From Caballeronia insecticola (lineage in GTDB: Bacteria; Pseudomonadota; Gammaproteobacteria; Burkholderiales; Burkholderiaceae): a DNA stretch of 64,000 nt. Below, piece by piece: positions 42,859 through 51,396 of this stretch. Under the pieces are notes generated by a model. It made no database searches, was not told the origin of the DNA, and saw nothing but the letters and a program-made list of their open reading frames with translations. The stretch covers positions 1,054,001 through 1,118,000 of the forward strand of contig NC_021289.1 of NCBI RefSeq assembly GCF_000402035.1, read 5' to 3'. Each line of letters opens with the position of its first letter. Position 1 is the first letter of the stretch. The position numbers and the translations under genes are program-made.

Positions 42859-43695
42859 TCAGTTCGCGCGGCCGCGTTGCAGCTTGCGCTCAAGCGCGTT
42901 GAGCAGACGATCCGCGACATAGCCGATCGCACCGACGATCAGCACGGCAGCGAGCACGAGATCGAGCTGAAAGAGCTGCCGTCCATAAACGATCAGATAC
43001 CCGAGCCCTTCCGAGGACGCGACCAGCTCGACGACAACCAGCGTCAGCCACGCCTTCGTGAACGCGAGCCGCACACCCGTGCCGATGACGGGAATCGCCG
43101 AAGGCAAGGTCACGCGCGTGATCACTTGCCAGCGCGTATAGCGATACACCGACGCCACTTCCTGCAAACCGCGCGGCGTGCCGCGAAAGCCCTGCAACGT
43201 CGAGAGCGTGACCGGCACGAGCGCGGCATGACCGATCAGCAGAAACTTGAGCGGCTCGCCAATGCCGACGACGATCATCAGAAACGGCAGCCAGCCGAGC
43301 ACAGGCACTTGCACGATGGCGTTGAAGCTCGGCAACACATACGCTTCCAGCGTGCGCGACAGGCCGAGCAAACCGCCCAGCAGCACGCCGAGCAGCACGC
43401 CGCCGCCGAAGCCCACGGCTGCGCGCGTCATGCTCGCGGACAGATGCATCCATAGCTCGCCGTTCTTTGCAAGCGCGCCGAGCGTCTCGAACACGAGTGC
43501 GGGCGGCGGCAGCACTTGCGGCGAAATCCAGCCGTAGCGCGCACCGAGCACCCACAACACCGCGCACGCAACCGGCAGGAGCCACGGCAACGCGGTCCAG
43601 CCGATGCCGCGCAGCACATCATGAGTAACAAAACTGCCCGCGCGCTTGGACGTGCGATTCGCCGGCAGCAACACGCGAGTGAGAGCATTGGCCAT
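42859..43695 (-). CDS. ABC transporter permease (SsuC-like)
   Basis: A 278-residue permease of the same family as its downstream neighbour, with about six helices and the EAA loop GLQEVASVYRYTRWQVITRVTLPSAIPVIGTGV. A ~30-residue hydrophilic N-terminal extension (KRAGSFVTHDVLRG) distinguishes it. It follows the substrate-binding protein gene by 21 bases. The two permeases share similar EAA loops, consistent with an old duplication. Confidence 0.88.
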   Translation of the reverse strand: MANALTRVLLPANRTSKRAGSFVTHDVLRGIGWTALPWLLPVACAVLWVLGARYGWISPQVLPPPALVFETLGALAKNGELWMHLSASMTRAAVGFGGGVLLGVLLGGLLGLSRTLEAYVLPSFNAIVQVPVLGWLPFLMIVVGIGEPLKFLLIGHAALVPVTLSTLQGFRGTPRGLQEVASVYRYTRWQVITRVTLPSAIPVIGTGVRLAFTKAWLTLVVVELVASSEGLGYLIVYGRQLFQLDLVLAAVLIVGAIGYVADRLLNALERKLQRGRAN

Positions 43696-43716
43696 GTGTC
43701 GATTCTCCGCAGTGCT

Positions 43717-44781
43717 TCAGGCGATGGGCTTGCCCGACGCATCGAAGCGCGGCCAATAGGCTTCGAGCTTCAGCGACTTCAGCGCCTGATCGAGATACTT
43801 CGGTTCGAACCATCCGTTCACGCTGACCGGCTGACGAATCAGGTTCAGGCGCAAGGCATCATCGGCGACCGATTGATAACGCGCGACGAGAAACGGATCG
43901 ATAAGCGGCGAATTGCGATCCTTCAACGGTTGCTTCGCGTATTCCGACTGCCACGATTCCGGAGGCACGCCGCTCTTCGCCCACAACGCGAAGAGCGCAT
44001 TGCGATTGGCTTCGTCGGAGGACCATTGCGCCGCCTGTACGACCGCAGTCACGACCTTCTGCACCGTCTCCGCATGCTCGCGCTCGTAGTCTTCGAGGAC
44101 GAGCAGATGCGCCTGCCGCGTGAGTTGCAGGCCGCCATCGCGCGATGCGTAGACGATCTTCGCGAGACCCTGCCGTTGCAGCTTGAAGAGCGAGTAGTCG
44201 AGAAACACGGCATCGACGCCCTTCGATGCAAGCGCGGCCTGCGCGGCGGCAGTATCGAGATTGATGACGCGCAGATCGCGCTCGGTCAGGCCGTTCTCTT
44301 TCAGCACGTTGTCCGCGACGAGTTGCAGGTTCGTGCCGCGAAAGATGCCGACGCGTTTGCCCTTCAGATCCTTCACGCCCTTGATGTCCGAGTCGGGCGG
44401 CACCGCGAGATAGACGCCCGCGCGCACGTTCGACGCCAGCAGCAGATGCGTCTTCAGGCCATTGGCGCGGCCCAGCACCGAAGGCAGATCGCCCTGATAC
44501 GCGAAGTCGATCTGCTTGTTCGCGAGCGCCTCGTTCACGGCCGGCCCCGCGCCCTTGAAGAAGATCCATTCGACCTTGACGTGCTCGGACTGCAACGCAT
44601 CTTCGACACGATGCTGCAATTGCGCGGTCGCGGCAGGCGAGCCGCCGAAAGTGGGCGGATCGCCCGAGCCTTGCTGTGCAACGCCGATGCGCACCAGCGC
44701 GGGATCGGCCGCATGCGCGGGGCCGATGAGCGCGGCGAACAGCGTCGCCGCGCCGACGAGGAGCTTGAATCGTAGTGTCAT
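43717..44781 (-). CDS. Sulfonate/sulfate-ester ABC transporter substrate-binding protein (SsuA/AtsR-like)
   Basis: A 354-residue periplasmic binding protein. The signal peptide (LLVGAATLFAALIGPAHA) precedes ADPALVRIGV; VEWIFFKGAGPAVNEALANKQIDFAYQGDLPSVLGRAN is the ligand-lobe pattern of the aliphatic sulfonate family. The mature chain contains no cysteine and no methionine, a mark of proteins made during sulfur starvation. The start at 44781 gives the leader; an extended frame goes to 44823. It lies between the dioxygenase gene and the permeases. Confidence 0.88.
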   Translation of the reverse strand: MTLRFKLLVGAATLFAALIGPAHAADPALVRIGVAQQGSGDPPTFGGSPAATAQLQHRVEDALQSEHVKVEWIFFKGAGPAVNEALANKQIDFAYQGDLPSVLGRANGLKTHLLLASNVRAGVYLAVPPDSDIKGVKDLKGKRVGIFRGTNLQLVADNVLKENGLTERDLRVINLDTAAAQAALASKGVDAVFLDYSLFKLQRQGLAKIVYASRDGGLQLTRQAHLLVLEDYEREHAETVQKVVTAVVQAAQWSSDEANRNALFALWAKSGVPPESWQSEYAKQPLKDRNSPLIDPFLVARYQSVADDALRLNLIRQPVSVNGWFEPKYLDQALKSLKLEAYWPRFDASGKPIA

Positions 44782-44848
44782 CGTGCAATGAAGAAGAATG
44801 GAGGGCGGGCGATGAAGCGTCATCGCCCATGATGCGAAAACGAGCGCG

Positions 44849-45787
44849 TCAGGCGGTGCGCGTTTCCTGCCTGACGATGCGGCTCGTGCGCCCGTCGATG
44901 CTCACGGGCACATCGCCATGAACCGTCGCGCGGCGCACGACGCGATGCGCATCGCCGTAATCGGCCACCGCGTAATGCTGCGTCGCGCGGTTGTCCCAGA
45001 TGGCGACGTCGCCTTGCGTCCAGCGCCAGCGCACCGTGTTTTCGAGGCGCGTGACGTGATCGTGGAAGAGCTCGACGAGGCGATCCGAGTCGCGCTGCGA
45101 CAAGCCGACGAAGCGCTGCACGAAGTGGCCCAGCACCAGCGTGCGTTCGCCGGTTTCCGGATGCACGCGCACGACCGGATGCTCGGTCTCATAGAGCGTG
45201 GAGGTGAACTGCTTGCGATATTCGCGCTCGGATTCCGTATCGGCGACGTGACGCGTCGCGGCATAGTCGTAGGCGTTCGAATGCAGCGCCCACAGCGTGT
45301 CGGCGAGCGCGCGCAGCGGCGGCGGCAAGTTCGCATACGCGGCGGCCGTGTTGGCCCATACGGTATCGCCGCCGGCGGGCGGAATCACTACGCCACGCAG
45401 GATCGAGATCTTCGGGTACGCATCGACGAAGGTGACGTCGGTATGCCAGGAGTTGGCGCGCGTGCCGTGCTTCGAATCGAGTTCGAGCAGACGGCTGCCG
45501 CTCGCAAGCGACGGCACCGTCGGGTGCGCGACCGTCTCGCCGAAGCGCGCCGCGAAGGCTTCCTGCGCGGCATCGTCGAGATGCGACTGGCCACGGAAGA
45601 ACAGCACTTTGTGTTCGAGCAGCGCCTGATTGATCGCGCCGATGGCGGCATCGTCGAGATCGGCGGACAGCGCCACGCCGCGCACTTCCGCACCGATGCG
45701 CCCGCCGATCGGACGCACCTGGAACGGTTCTTGGGAAGCCACAGGTTGACGCGCGGAGTCGGCGGCGAGCGTGGGGGTATCGGACAT
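44849..45787 (-). CDS. TauD/TfdA family Fe(II)/2-oxoglutarate dioxygenase (alkylsulfatase/taurine dioxygenase type)
   Basis: A 312-residue dioxygenase that should hydroxylate a sulfonate or alkyl sulfate ester so that sulfite or sulfate is released. The metal triad is visible as H115-x-D117 (NSWHTDVTF) and H271 (NRATQHYAV), with arginines R282 and R286 for 2-oxoglutarate. The sequence style (DVTFVDAYPKISILRG, QGDVAIWDNRATQHYA) is closest to AtsK-type alkylsulfatases. Apart from the initiator Met it has no Met or Cys. GGAGAA precedes the ATG. First gene of the operon. Confidence 0.88.
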   Translation of the reverse strand: MSDTPTLAADSARQPVASQEPFQVRPIGGRIGAEVRGVALSADLDDAAIGAINQALLEHKVLFFRGQSHLDDAAQEAFAARFGETVAHPTVPSLASGSRLLELDSKHGTRANSWHTDVTFVDAYPKISILRGVVIPPAGGDTVWANTAAAYANLPPPLRALADTLWALHSNAYDYAATRHVADTESEREYRKQFTSTLYETEHPVVRVHPETGERTLVLGHFVQRFVGLSQRDSDRLVELFHDHVTRLENTVRWRWTQGDVAIWDNRATQHYAVADYGDAHRVVRRATVHGDVPVSIDGRTSRIVRQETRTA

Positions 45788-45916
45788 CGAAATTCTCCGT
45801 GGGTTGGCGTTTTGATATGCGTTTGTCGGATGCGGGCCGCGTTGTATGCGGCCAGAACATTGAAGCATCGACAAGGCGCTCAACCAACGAAGCGTTTCGA
45901 CTAAGCTTTACATCGA

Positions 45917-47008
45917 TCAGCGAGATTCGTATTTCCGCAAGTCTGCAATGCTGTCCTGCAATTCCGCTTGCAAGCGCGCCATCAGCTCCGCTGCGGGCAA
46001 TTCGCGCGCGAGTGCCGCCGCTTGCCCCGCCCATTGCGCGCCATAACCGAACTCGCCCTTCGCCTTCGCCGCCGCGTGCAGCGATTTGCCCGCATCGTAA
46101 GTCACGGGATACGCGGGGATCGCGGGCGCTTGCGCGCTCTGCCCCAGTTCGGTGAACTTGTTGACGAGACTGCGCGCCGCGCGGCCCGATATCGCGGCGG
46201 TGAATGTGGTGCGCTGCGCGGCGTCGCTCAGAATGGCGCGGCGGTAACCCGCATCGATCGATGTTTCCACGCACGGCACGAACGCTGTGCCGAGTTGCGC
46301 CGCCTGCGCGCCGAGCGCCAGCGCCGCCGCAATGCCCGCGCCATCCATGATGCCGCCCGCCGCGATCACCGGTACATCGAACTTGCGTGCGAAGAGGCGC
46401 GTGAGCGCGAAGATGCCGAGGTTATCGTCGTCGCCTTGCGGATCGAAGACGCCGCGATGCCCGCCCGCCTCGATGCCCTGCGCGACGATCGCATCCATGC
46501 CCGCCGCCGCCACGTGCTCCGCCTCGCGAAGATTAGTTGCAGATGCAATCAGTTTGATGCCCGCGCCGCGCAATGCATCGATATAGTCCTTCGACGGCAA
46601 GCCGAAATGAAAGCTCACGACTGCGGGCTTCTCTTCGACGAACACCTTGAGCATCGCTTCATCGACGACAAAGCTCGTATAGATTTCGCTCAACTTCTCA
46701 GGCGGCGTTGCGCCGTATTGTGCGAAGAGCGGCACGAGCCAGTCGGTCCATGCGCGCTCGATGGCCGCGTTCGCCTGCGCCGGCGCGTGACAGAACACGT
46801 TGATGTTGAACGGCTTGCCGGTGAGTTCGCGCGTCTCGCGAATCACCTTGCGCGCGCCATCGGCATTCATCGCGCCGACGCCGAGCGAGCCGAGCCCGCC
46901 CGCGTTCGATACGGCAGCCGCGAGCGCGGGCGTGCTGACGCCTGCCATGGGCGCCTGAATGATGGGGGAATCGATGCCAAGCAACGATGTCAATGCGTTC
47001 TTGCTCAT
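45917..47008 (-). CDS. Nitronate monooxygenase (NPD family)
   Basis: A 363-residue FMN-dependent TIM-barrel enzyme. IDSPIIQAPMAGVSTPALAAAVSNAGGLGSLG is the family N-terminus; AQGIEAGGHRG contains the active-site histidine, and VIAAGGIMDGAGIAAALALGAQAAQLGTAF binds the FMN phosphate. It oxidises propionate 3-nitronate or related nitronates. AAGGAAG precedes the ATG at 47008. A LysR gene lies 29 bases upstream on the same strand, so the two may be one unit. The sulfur operon begins 129 bases downstream. Confidence 0.9.
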   Translation of the reverse strand: MSKNALTSLLGIDSPIIQAPMAGVSTPALAAAVSNAGGLGSLGVGAMNADGARKVIRETRELTGKPFNINVFCHAPAQANAAIERAWTDWLVPLFAQYGATPPEKLSEIYTSFVVDEAMLKVFVEEKPAVVSFHFGLPSKDYIDALRGAGIKLIASATNLREAEHVAAAGMDAIVAQGIEAGGHRGVFDPQGDDDNLGIFALTRLFARKFDVPVIAAGGIMDGAGIAAALALGAQAAQLGTAFVPCVETSIDAGYRRAILSDAAQRTTFTAAISGRAARSLVNKFTELGQSAQAPAIPAYPVTYDAGKSLHAAAKAKGEFGYGAQWAGQAAALARELPAAELMARLQAELQDSIADLRKYESR

Positions 47009-47037
47009 GGATATGCTTCCTTTGAACGTGGTCTGCT

Positions 47038-47952
47038 TCAACGCGTGCCGAGCTTCTCGACGACAAAATCGACGAACGCCCGCACGCGCGACGACAGATG
47101 CCTGCCATGCGGATAAAGCAGGATGAACGGCCTGCTGCAGCCGCCGAAATCGGGCAGCACTTCGGTGAGCGTGCCCGCGCGCAGATCGTCTTCGACGGTG
47201 AAGCGGTAGGTCTGAAAAAGGCCCGCGCCGCCGCGCGCGAGCGGAATGCCGCCGAGTGCATCGCCTGACGTGCCGAAGCTGCTGCGCGTCGTCATTTCGA
47301 TCGGCTCGCCGTTCTGCATGAAGAGCCACGGCACGTTGCGCCCGGTGCTAGGCATCTCGAACTGAATGCACTCGTGTTCCAGCATATCCTCGATGGTCTT
47401 CGGCGTGCCCGCGCGCTTCAGATAGCCGGGCGACGCCACCACGACGAGTTCCGCATCTTCCAGCTTGCGCGCGATCAGGCCGGAGTCGCGCGGCGCGCGT
47501 CCGCGTATCGCGAGGTCGAAACCTTCGTCGGCGAAATCGATGTTGCGATTGCTCAGATGCGCTTCGACCGTGACATCGGGATAACGCTTGCGGAACTCCG
47601 CGAGCAGCGGCAACACGCGATAGTGACCGTACGGCGTCGGCATGCTGATGCGCAGCACGCCTTTAGGGCTCGTCTGCTGGCCGGTCGCTTCGCGCTCCGC
47701 TTCCGCAAGACGGTTGAGCGCGTCGCGGCATTGCTCGAAGTAGCGGCGGCCCGCATCGGTCAGGCGAATCTGGCGTGTCGTGCGCACGAACAGCCGCACG
47801 TCGAGCCGCTTTTCCAGCCGCGCGACGGAACGGCTGACGGCAGCGGGCGTCACGCTCGCCGCCGTGGCCGCGAGCGTAAAGCTGCCGAGTTCCGCCGCGA
47901 GGCAGAACAGTTCGATGCTGCCGAGAAGAAGATCGTCGAATTGCCGCTGCAT
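47038..47952 (-). CDS. LysR-family transcriptional regulator (CrgA-like)
   Basis: A 304-residue LysR protein with HTH GSFTLAATAASVTPAAVSRSVARLE and the effector-domain start GVLRISMPTPYGHYRVLPLL, DFADEGFDLAIRGRAPRDSGLIARKL that marks the CrgA/DsdC-like subgroup. It is co-directional with the nitronate monooxygenase gene (29-base gap), not divergent as LysR genes usually are, so it may regulate its own operon. The upstream gap holds the mmsA terminator. Confidence 0.92.
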   Translation of the reverse strand: MQRQFDDLLLGSIELFCLAAELGSFTLAATAASVTPAAVSRSVARLEKRLDVRLFVRTTRQIRLTDAGRRYFEQCRDALNRLAEAEREATGQQTSPKGVLRISMPTPYGHYRVLPLLAEFRKRYPDVTVEAHLSNRNIDFADEGFDLAIRGRAPRDSGLIARKLEDAELVVVASPGYLKRAGTPKTIEDMLEHECIQFEMPSTGRNVPWLFMQNGEPIEMTTRSSFGTSGDALGGIPLARGGAGLFQTYRFTVEDDLRAGTLTEVLPDFGGCSRPFILLYPHGRHLSSRVRAFVDFVVEKLGTR

Positions 47953-48080
47953 GTTGGGGGATTCGCGTCGTGGATCGTCATTGCGCCTTGCGTCGCATAT
48001 TCGCCGCTTGCGCGCGGCCGGTCAACCGACGCGAGTTCAATTGAGTTGTGACGCGGAGGAACAAGTCGCCAGCGAACGCA

Positions 48081-48123
48081 GAAAAACAAACGCCCGCTTC
48101 TTCCGATGAGGAACAAGCGGGCG
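48081..48123 (-). terminator. Rho-independent terminator of mmsA
   Basis: On the minus strand CGCCCGCTT and AAGCGGGCG make a perfect 9-bp stem (48091-48123) with a 15-base loop, followed by TTTGTTTTTC. It begins about 38 bases after the mmsA stop. Confidence 0.8.
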
Positions 48124-48160
48124 ATATTCATACGTATCGCGCACAAACGGCGCGCGATAT

Positions 48161-49672
48161 TTACTTCGCGGTCGGCATCGCGAACTCGGCGCCCTTCTCG
48201 GTGCTCTCGGGCCAGCGTTGCATGATCGACTTCTGCTTCGTATAGAAGCGCACGCCTTCTTCGCCATACGCGTGCATGTCGCCAAAGAGACTGCGCTTCC
48301 AGCCGCCGAAGCCGTGCCATGCCATCGGCACCGGAATCGGCACGTTGATGCCGACCATGCCCACTTCGATGCGCCGTCCGAACTCGCGCGCAACGTGGCC
48401 ATCGCGCGTATAGCACGCGACGCCATTGCCGAACTCATGCTCGTTGACGAGTTCCACGGCCTCGCTGAAGTCCTTCACGCGCACACACGCGAGCACCGGC
48501 CCGAAGATCTCTTCCTTGTAGATGCGCATCTCCGGCGTCACGTGGTCGAAGAGCGTGCCGCCCGTGAAGAAGCCGTCTTCGTGGCCGGGCACCTTGTAGC
48601 CGCGACCATCGACGACGAGTTTCGCGCCTTCATCGACGCCCATCGCGATATAGCCTTCGATGCGCTCAAGCGCCGCACGCGTGACGACCGGGCCCATTTC
48701 CGCATCGGCTTCCATGCCGTTGCTGATCTTGAGCTGCTTCGCGCGCTCGGCGAGACGCGGCACGATTTTGTCGGCGACATCGCCCACCAGCACCGCCACC
48801 GAGATCGCCATGCAACGTTCGCCCGCCGAACCGTAGCCCGCGCCGATGAGCGCGTCGACGGCCTGATCGAGATCGGCATCGGGCATCACGACCATGTGAT
48901 TCTTCGCGCCGCCCAGCGCCTGCACGCGCTTGCCGTGCTTCGCGCCGGTTTCGTAGATGTAGTTGGCGATCGGCGTGGAGCCGACGAAACTGATCGCCTT
49001 CACCGACGGATGCGCGAGCAGCGCATCGACGACGACCTTGTCGCCCTGCACCACGTTGAAGATGCCGTCAGGCAAACCCGCCTGCTTCAGCAGATCGGCC
49101 ATGAACAGCGACGCCGACGGATCGCGCTCGCTCGGCTTCAGGATGAACGCGTTGCCCGACGCGATCGCGACCGGGAACATCCAGCACGGCACCATGCACG
49201 GGAAGTTGAACGGCGTGATGCCCGCGACGACGCCGAGCGGCTGACGCATGGTCCAGTTGTCCATGCCGGTGGAAACCTGCTCGGTGTAATCGCCCTTCAG
49301 CAATTGCGGAATGCCGCACGCAAATTCGATGACGTCGATGCCGCGCGACACTTCACCCTGCGCGTCCGAAAACACCTTGCCGTGCTCGGCGGTAATGATT
49401 GCGGCGAGTTCGTCGCGATGTTTGTTCATCAGTTCGAGGAACTTCAGCATGACGCGCGCGCGGCGGATCGGCGGCGTGTCGCGCCACTCGGGAAATGCGG
49501 CTTTCGCGCTCGCCACCGCGGCGTCCACATCGGCGGTTTCGCCCAGCACCAGCTTGCGCGGACGCTCGCCCGTCGCGGGATTGAACACCGGCTGCGTGCG
49601 GGTGGCCGAGCCGCTCGTGCGCTCGCCGTGAATGTAATGGACGACGTCGGCGGTATCGTTGAAAGCTTGCAT
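48161..49672 (-). CDS. mmsA: CoA-acylating methylmalonate-semialdehyde dehydrogenase
   Basis: A 503-residue aldehyde dehydrogenase of the MmsA/IolA family, which oxidises (methyl)malonate semialdehyde to propionyl- or acetyl-CoA in valine, pyrimidine or myo-inositol breakdown. [36 protein letters not shown] and [16 protein letters not shown] are characteristic; the nucleophile cysteine is C287 in [11 protein letters not shown], and the general-base glutamate position of ordinary ALDHs is altered, as in CoA-acylating members. It is alone, divergent from a LysR gene, with a strong terminator. No other valine or inositol genes are nearby. Confidence 0.93.
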   Translation of the reverse strand: MQAFNDTADVVHYIHGERTSGSATRTQPVFNPATGERPRKLVLGETADVDAAVASAKAAFPEWRDTPPIRRARVMLKFLELMNKHRDELAAIITAEHGKVFSDAQGEVSRGIDVIEFACGIPQLLKGDYTEQVSTGMDNWTMRQPLGVVAGITPFNFPCMVPCWMFPVAIASGNAFILKPSERDPSASLFMADLLKQAGLPDGIFNVVQGDKVVVDALLAHPSVKAISFVGSTPIANYIYETGAKHGKRVQALGGAKNHMVVMPDADLDQAVDALIGAGYGSAGERCMAISVAVLVGDVADKIVPRLAERAKQLKISNGMEADAEMGPVVTRAALERIEGYIAMGVDEGAKLVVDGRGYKVPGHEDGFFTGGTLFDHVTPEMRIYKEEIFGPVLACVRVKDFSEAVELVNEHEFGNGVACYTRDGHVAREFGRRIEVGMVGINVPIPVPMAWHGFGGWKRSLFGDMHAYGEEGVRFYTKQKSIMQRWPESTEKGAEFAMPTAK

Positions 49673-49751
49673 CTCGACTCCTCTGGCTGAAAACGGTTTT
49701 GCAATGCATACAGTGTAGGAAGCGTTGAGCGCCGTGCAAAGAGGCTATGAT

Positions 49752-49766
49752 TGAACTCATTGTTCA
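49752..49766. promoter_or_regulatory. Inverted repeat between mmsA and LysR genes
   Basis: TGAAC-TCATT-GTTCA is a perfect 5-bp dyad in the 114-base gap, 20 bases before the LysR start. Its position suits an autoregulatory LysR site, but the symmetry is short. Confidence 0.35.
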
Positions 49767-49786
49767 TATCCGCAAACAATCCACCG

Positions 49787-50728
49787 ATGGACGAGCAAAA
49801 GATCGAAGGTCTCTGGACCCATTTGCACTGGCTGACGGTGCTCGCGGAACAGGGCAGTTACACGGCGGCGGCGGCGCGTCTGAACGTATCGAAAGCGGCG
49901 ATGAGCCAGCGTATCGCCGAACTGGAACGCGCGGCGGGCGTGCCGCTCGTCACGCGCACCACGCGCAGCGTGCGTTTCACCGAAGCCGGCCGCCGCCTTG
50001 TCGATGACACGCGCGAGCACTACGAGCGCATCGCGTCGAGCTTTCTCGGCGTCAAGGAAATGGCGGGCGTGGCGCGCGGCCAGATCCGCGTGACGGCGCC
50101 GATGGCCTTCTCGCGGCAGCAGCTTGTGCCGAAGATGTCGGGGTTTCTGCACGCGCATCCAGAAGTGCGGGTGCAACTGGAGGCGTCGGACAAACTGAGT
50201 TCGATTGCGACCGAGGGCTTCGATCTCGCCGTGCGGCACAGCGCGCAAGTGCCCGATACGCACGTCGCGTGGAAGCTGTGCGATACGCATTCGGTGATCG
50301 TCGCGACGCGCGCTTATCTCAGGCGTCGCGGCACGCCGCTCACGCCGAACGATCTCGCCACGCATGATTGTCTGGTTTATCCGCGCGCGCAGGCGTCGAG
50401 CATCTGGTCGTTTCAGCGCAAGGGCGGCCGCAAGAGTTCGACGGGCCCGCACACGCTCGCGGTCAGCGGGCCGTTCGCGGCGAACAATAGCGAAGTCCTG
50501 CGCGATGCCGCACTGGACGACCTCGGCATTGCGCTCTTGCCGGATTTCACCGCGCAGGCCGCCGTGCAGGCGGACAAACTCGTCGTGCTGTTGCCGGAAT
50601 GGCGTCCGGTGGGCGCATTCGCGGATCAGCTTTTCGTGGTGCGTCCGCATGCGCCGCATGTGCCGCGCGCGGTGGCGTTATTCATCGGTTATTTGCGCGA
50701 GACGTTTGCGGGCGGCTTTCCGCTTTGA
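49787..50728 (+). CDS. LysR-family transcriptional regulator (CrgA-like)
   Basis: A 313-residue LysR protein with HTH GSYTAAAARLNVSKAAMSQRIAELE and the effector start GQIRVTAPMAFSRQQLVPKM, ATEGFDLAVRHSAQ. The ATG at 49787 (MDEQKIEGLW) is used; a frame open from 49751 begins with a TTG and crosses the dyad. It is divergent from mmsA and is its probable regulator. A perfect 11-bp hairpin lies 22 bases after its stop. Confidence 0.92.
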   Translation: MDEQKIEGLWTHLHWLTVLAEQGSYTAAAARLNVSKAAMSQRIAELERAAGVPLVTRTTRSVRFTEAGRRLVDDTREHYERIASSFLGVKEMAGVARGQIRVTAPMAFSRQQLVPKMSGFLHAHPEVRVQLEASDKLSSIATEGFDLAVRHSAQVPDTHVAWKLCDTHSVIVATRAYLRRRGTPLTPNDLATHDCLVYPRAQASSIWSFQRKGGRKSSTGPHTLAVSGPFAANNSEVLRDAALDDLGIALLPDFTAQAAVQADKLVVLLPEWRPVGAFADQLFVVRPHAPHVPRAVALFIGYLRETFAGGFPL

Positions 50729-50750
50729 TTTTCGCGGGCCTCAAACGCAA

Positions 50751-50776
50751 ACGCGCCCGCTGAATAGCGGGCGCGT
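50751..50776. terminator. Hairpin between convergent LysR and DUF4148 genes
   Basis: ACGCGCCCGCT and AGCGGGCGCGT form a perfect 11-bp stem with a GAAT loop. It lies between two convergent genes and has no long T-run on either side, so it is a probable but not textbook bidirectional terminator. Confidence 0.6.
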
Positions 50777-50820
50777 CGCTTAGACCCCTTACTGCTTAGT
50801 GATGCCTTTAATGTTGCGCT

Positions 50821-51141
50821 TTAGTGATGCGCGAACGTCGGGAACACGTCGGCTTGAATCGGGCTATACGAACGTGCACCCGATTGCGCGGTGCCATCCG
50901 CCGAACCGCCGAACTCGCTCTGCGCGGTGCCGTTTTGCGCTGCGATGCGGGCTTCGGCAGCCTGAATGTCGGCCGGGTACTTCGAGTCGCTGATCACGCC
51001 GGGGTTATATCCCGCCTTTTCCAGTTGAACGATCTGGGCGCGCACTTCCGCACGCGTCAGCGGCTGATTCGATTGTGCGAACGATGCAACCGGAGCGGAC
51101 AAAGCGATGGCAACCGCTGCGATACCGATGAACTTGTTCAT
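50821..51141 (-). CDS. DUF4148 family exported protein
   Basis: A 106-residue small secreted protein with a clear signal peptide (IGIAAVAIALSAPVASFA). The mature part LTRAEVRAQIVQLEKAGYNPG is the DUF4148 signature found in very many copies in Burkholderia genomes; a Gly/Ser/Thr/Gln-rich middle and a C-terminal IQADVFPTFAHH follow. Function is unknown; some members are stress-induced. It is alone with its own 255-base upstream region shared with the flavoprotein gene. Confidence 0.85.
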   Translation of the reverse strand: MNKFIGIAAVAIALSAPVASFAQSNQPLTRAEVRAQIVQLEKAGYNPGVISDSKYPADIQAAEARIAAQNGTAQSEFGGSADGTAQSGARSYSPIQADVFPTFAHH

Positions 51142-51342
51142 GATTCTTTCCTCCGTACGAAGTTTTTCGAGTTGTCGCTCACGTTGCTGTTTGCTCGTTT
51201 GCGACCGTTGAACAGAGTTTAGGCATCGCACGATTCAGGGTAAATACCTAATCGATGAAATCACTTTTGGCGAAACCTCGACTAATCGAGGCACGAAAGA
51301 AGCGAAACGAACGCGCGTGAATGGCCTATAAACAAGGACGGG

Positions 51343-51361
51343 AGACCGTCGCGAACGGTCT
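51343..51361. promoter_or_regulatory. Inverted repeat upstream of flavoprotein gene
   Basis: AGACCGT-CGCGA-ACGGTCT is a perfect 7-bp dyad with a 5-base centre, 36 bases before the GTG start. It could be a repressor site over the promoter or a 5'-UTR hairpin. Confidence 0.4.
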
Positions 51362-51396
51362 ATCGCACGAACGATCGTTTTCTAAGGGGAATTGTC

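Noticed and set aside
45835..45853. GGCCGC...GCGGCC dyad upstream of the TauD-type gene
   Set aside because: Short GC-only dyads are frequent by chance in this sequence, and it does not resemble known CysB sites.
48161..49672. mmsA as the missing 2-oxoglutarate semialdehyde dehydrogenase of the aldarate pathway
   Set aside because: The sequence is of the CoA-acylating MmsA type and lies 44 kb away beside its own LysR gene.
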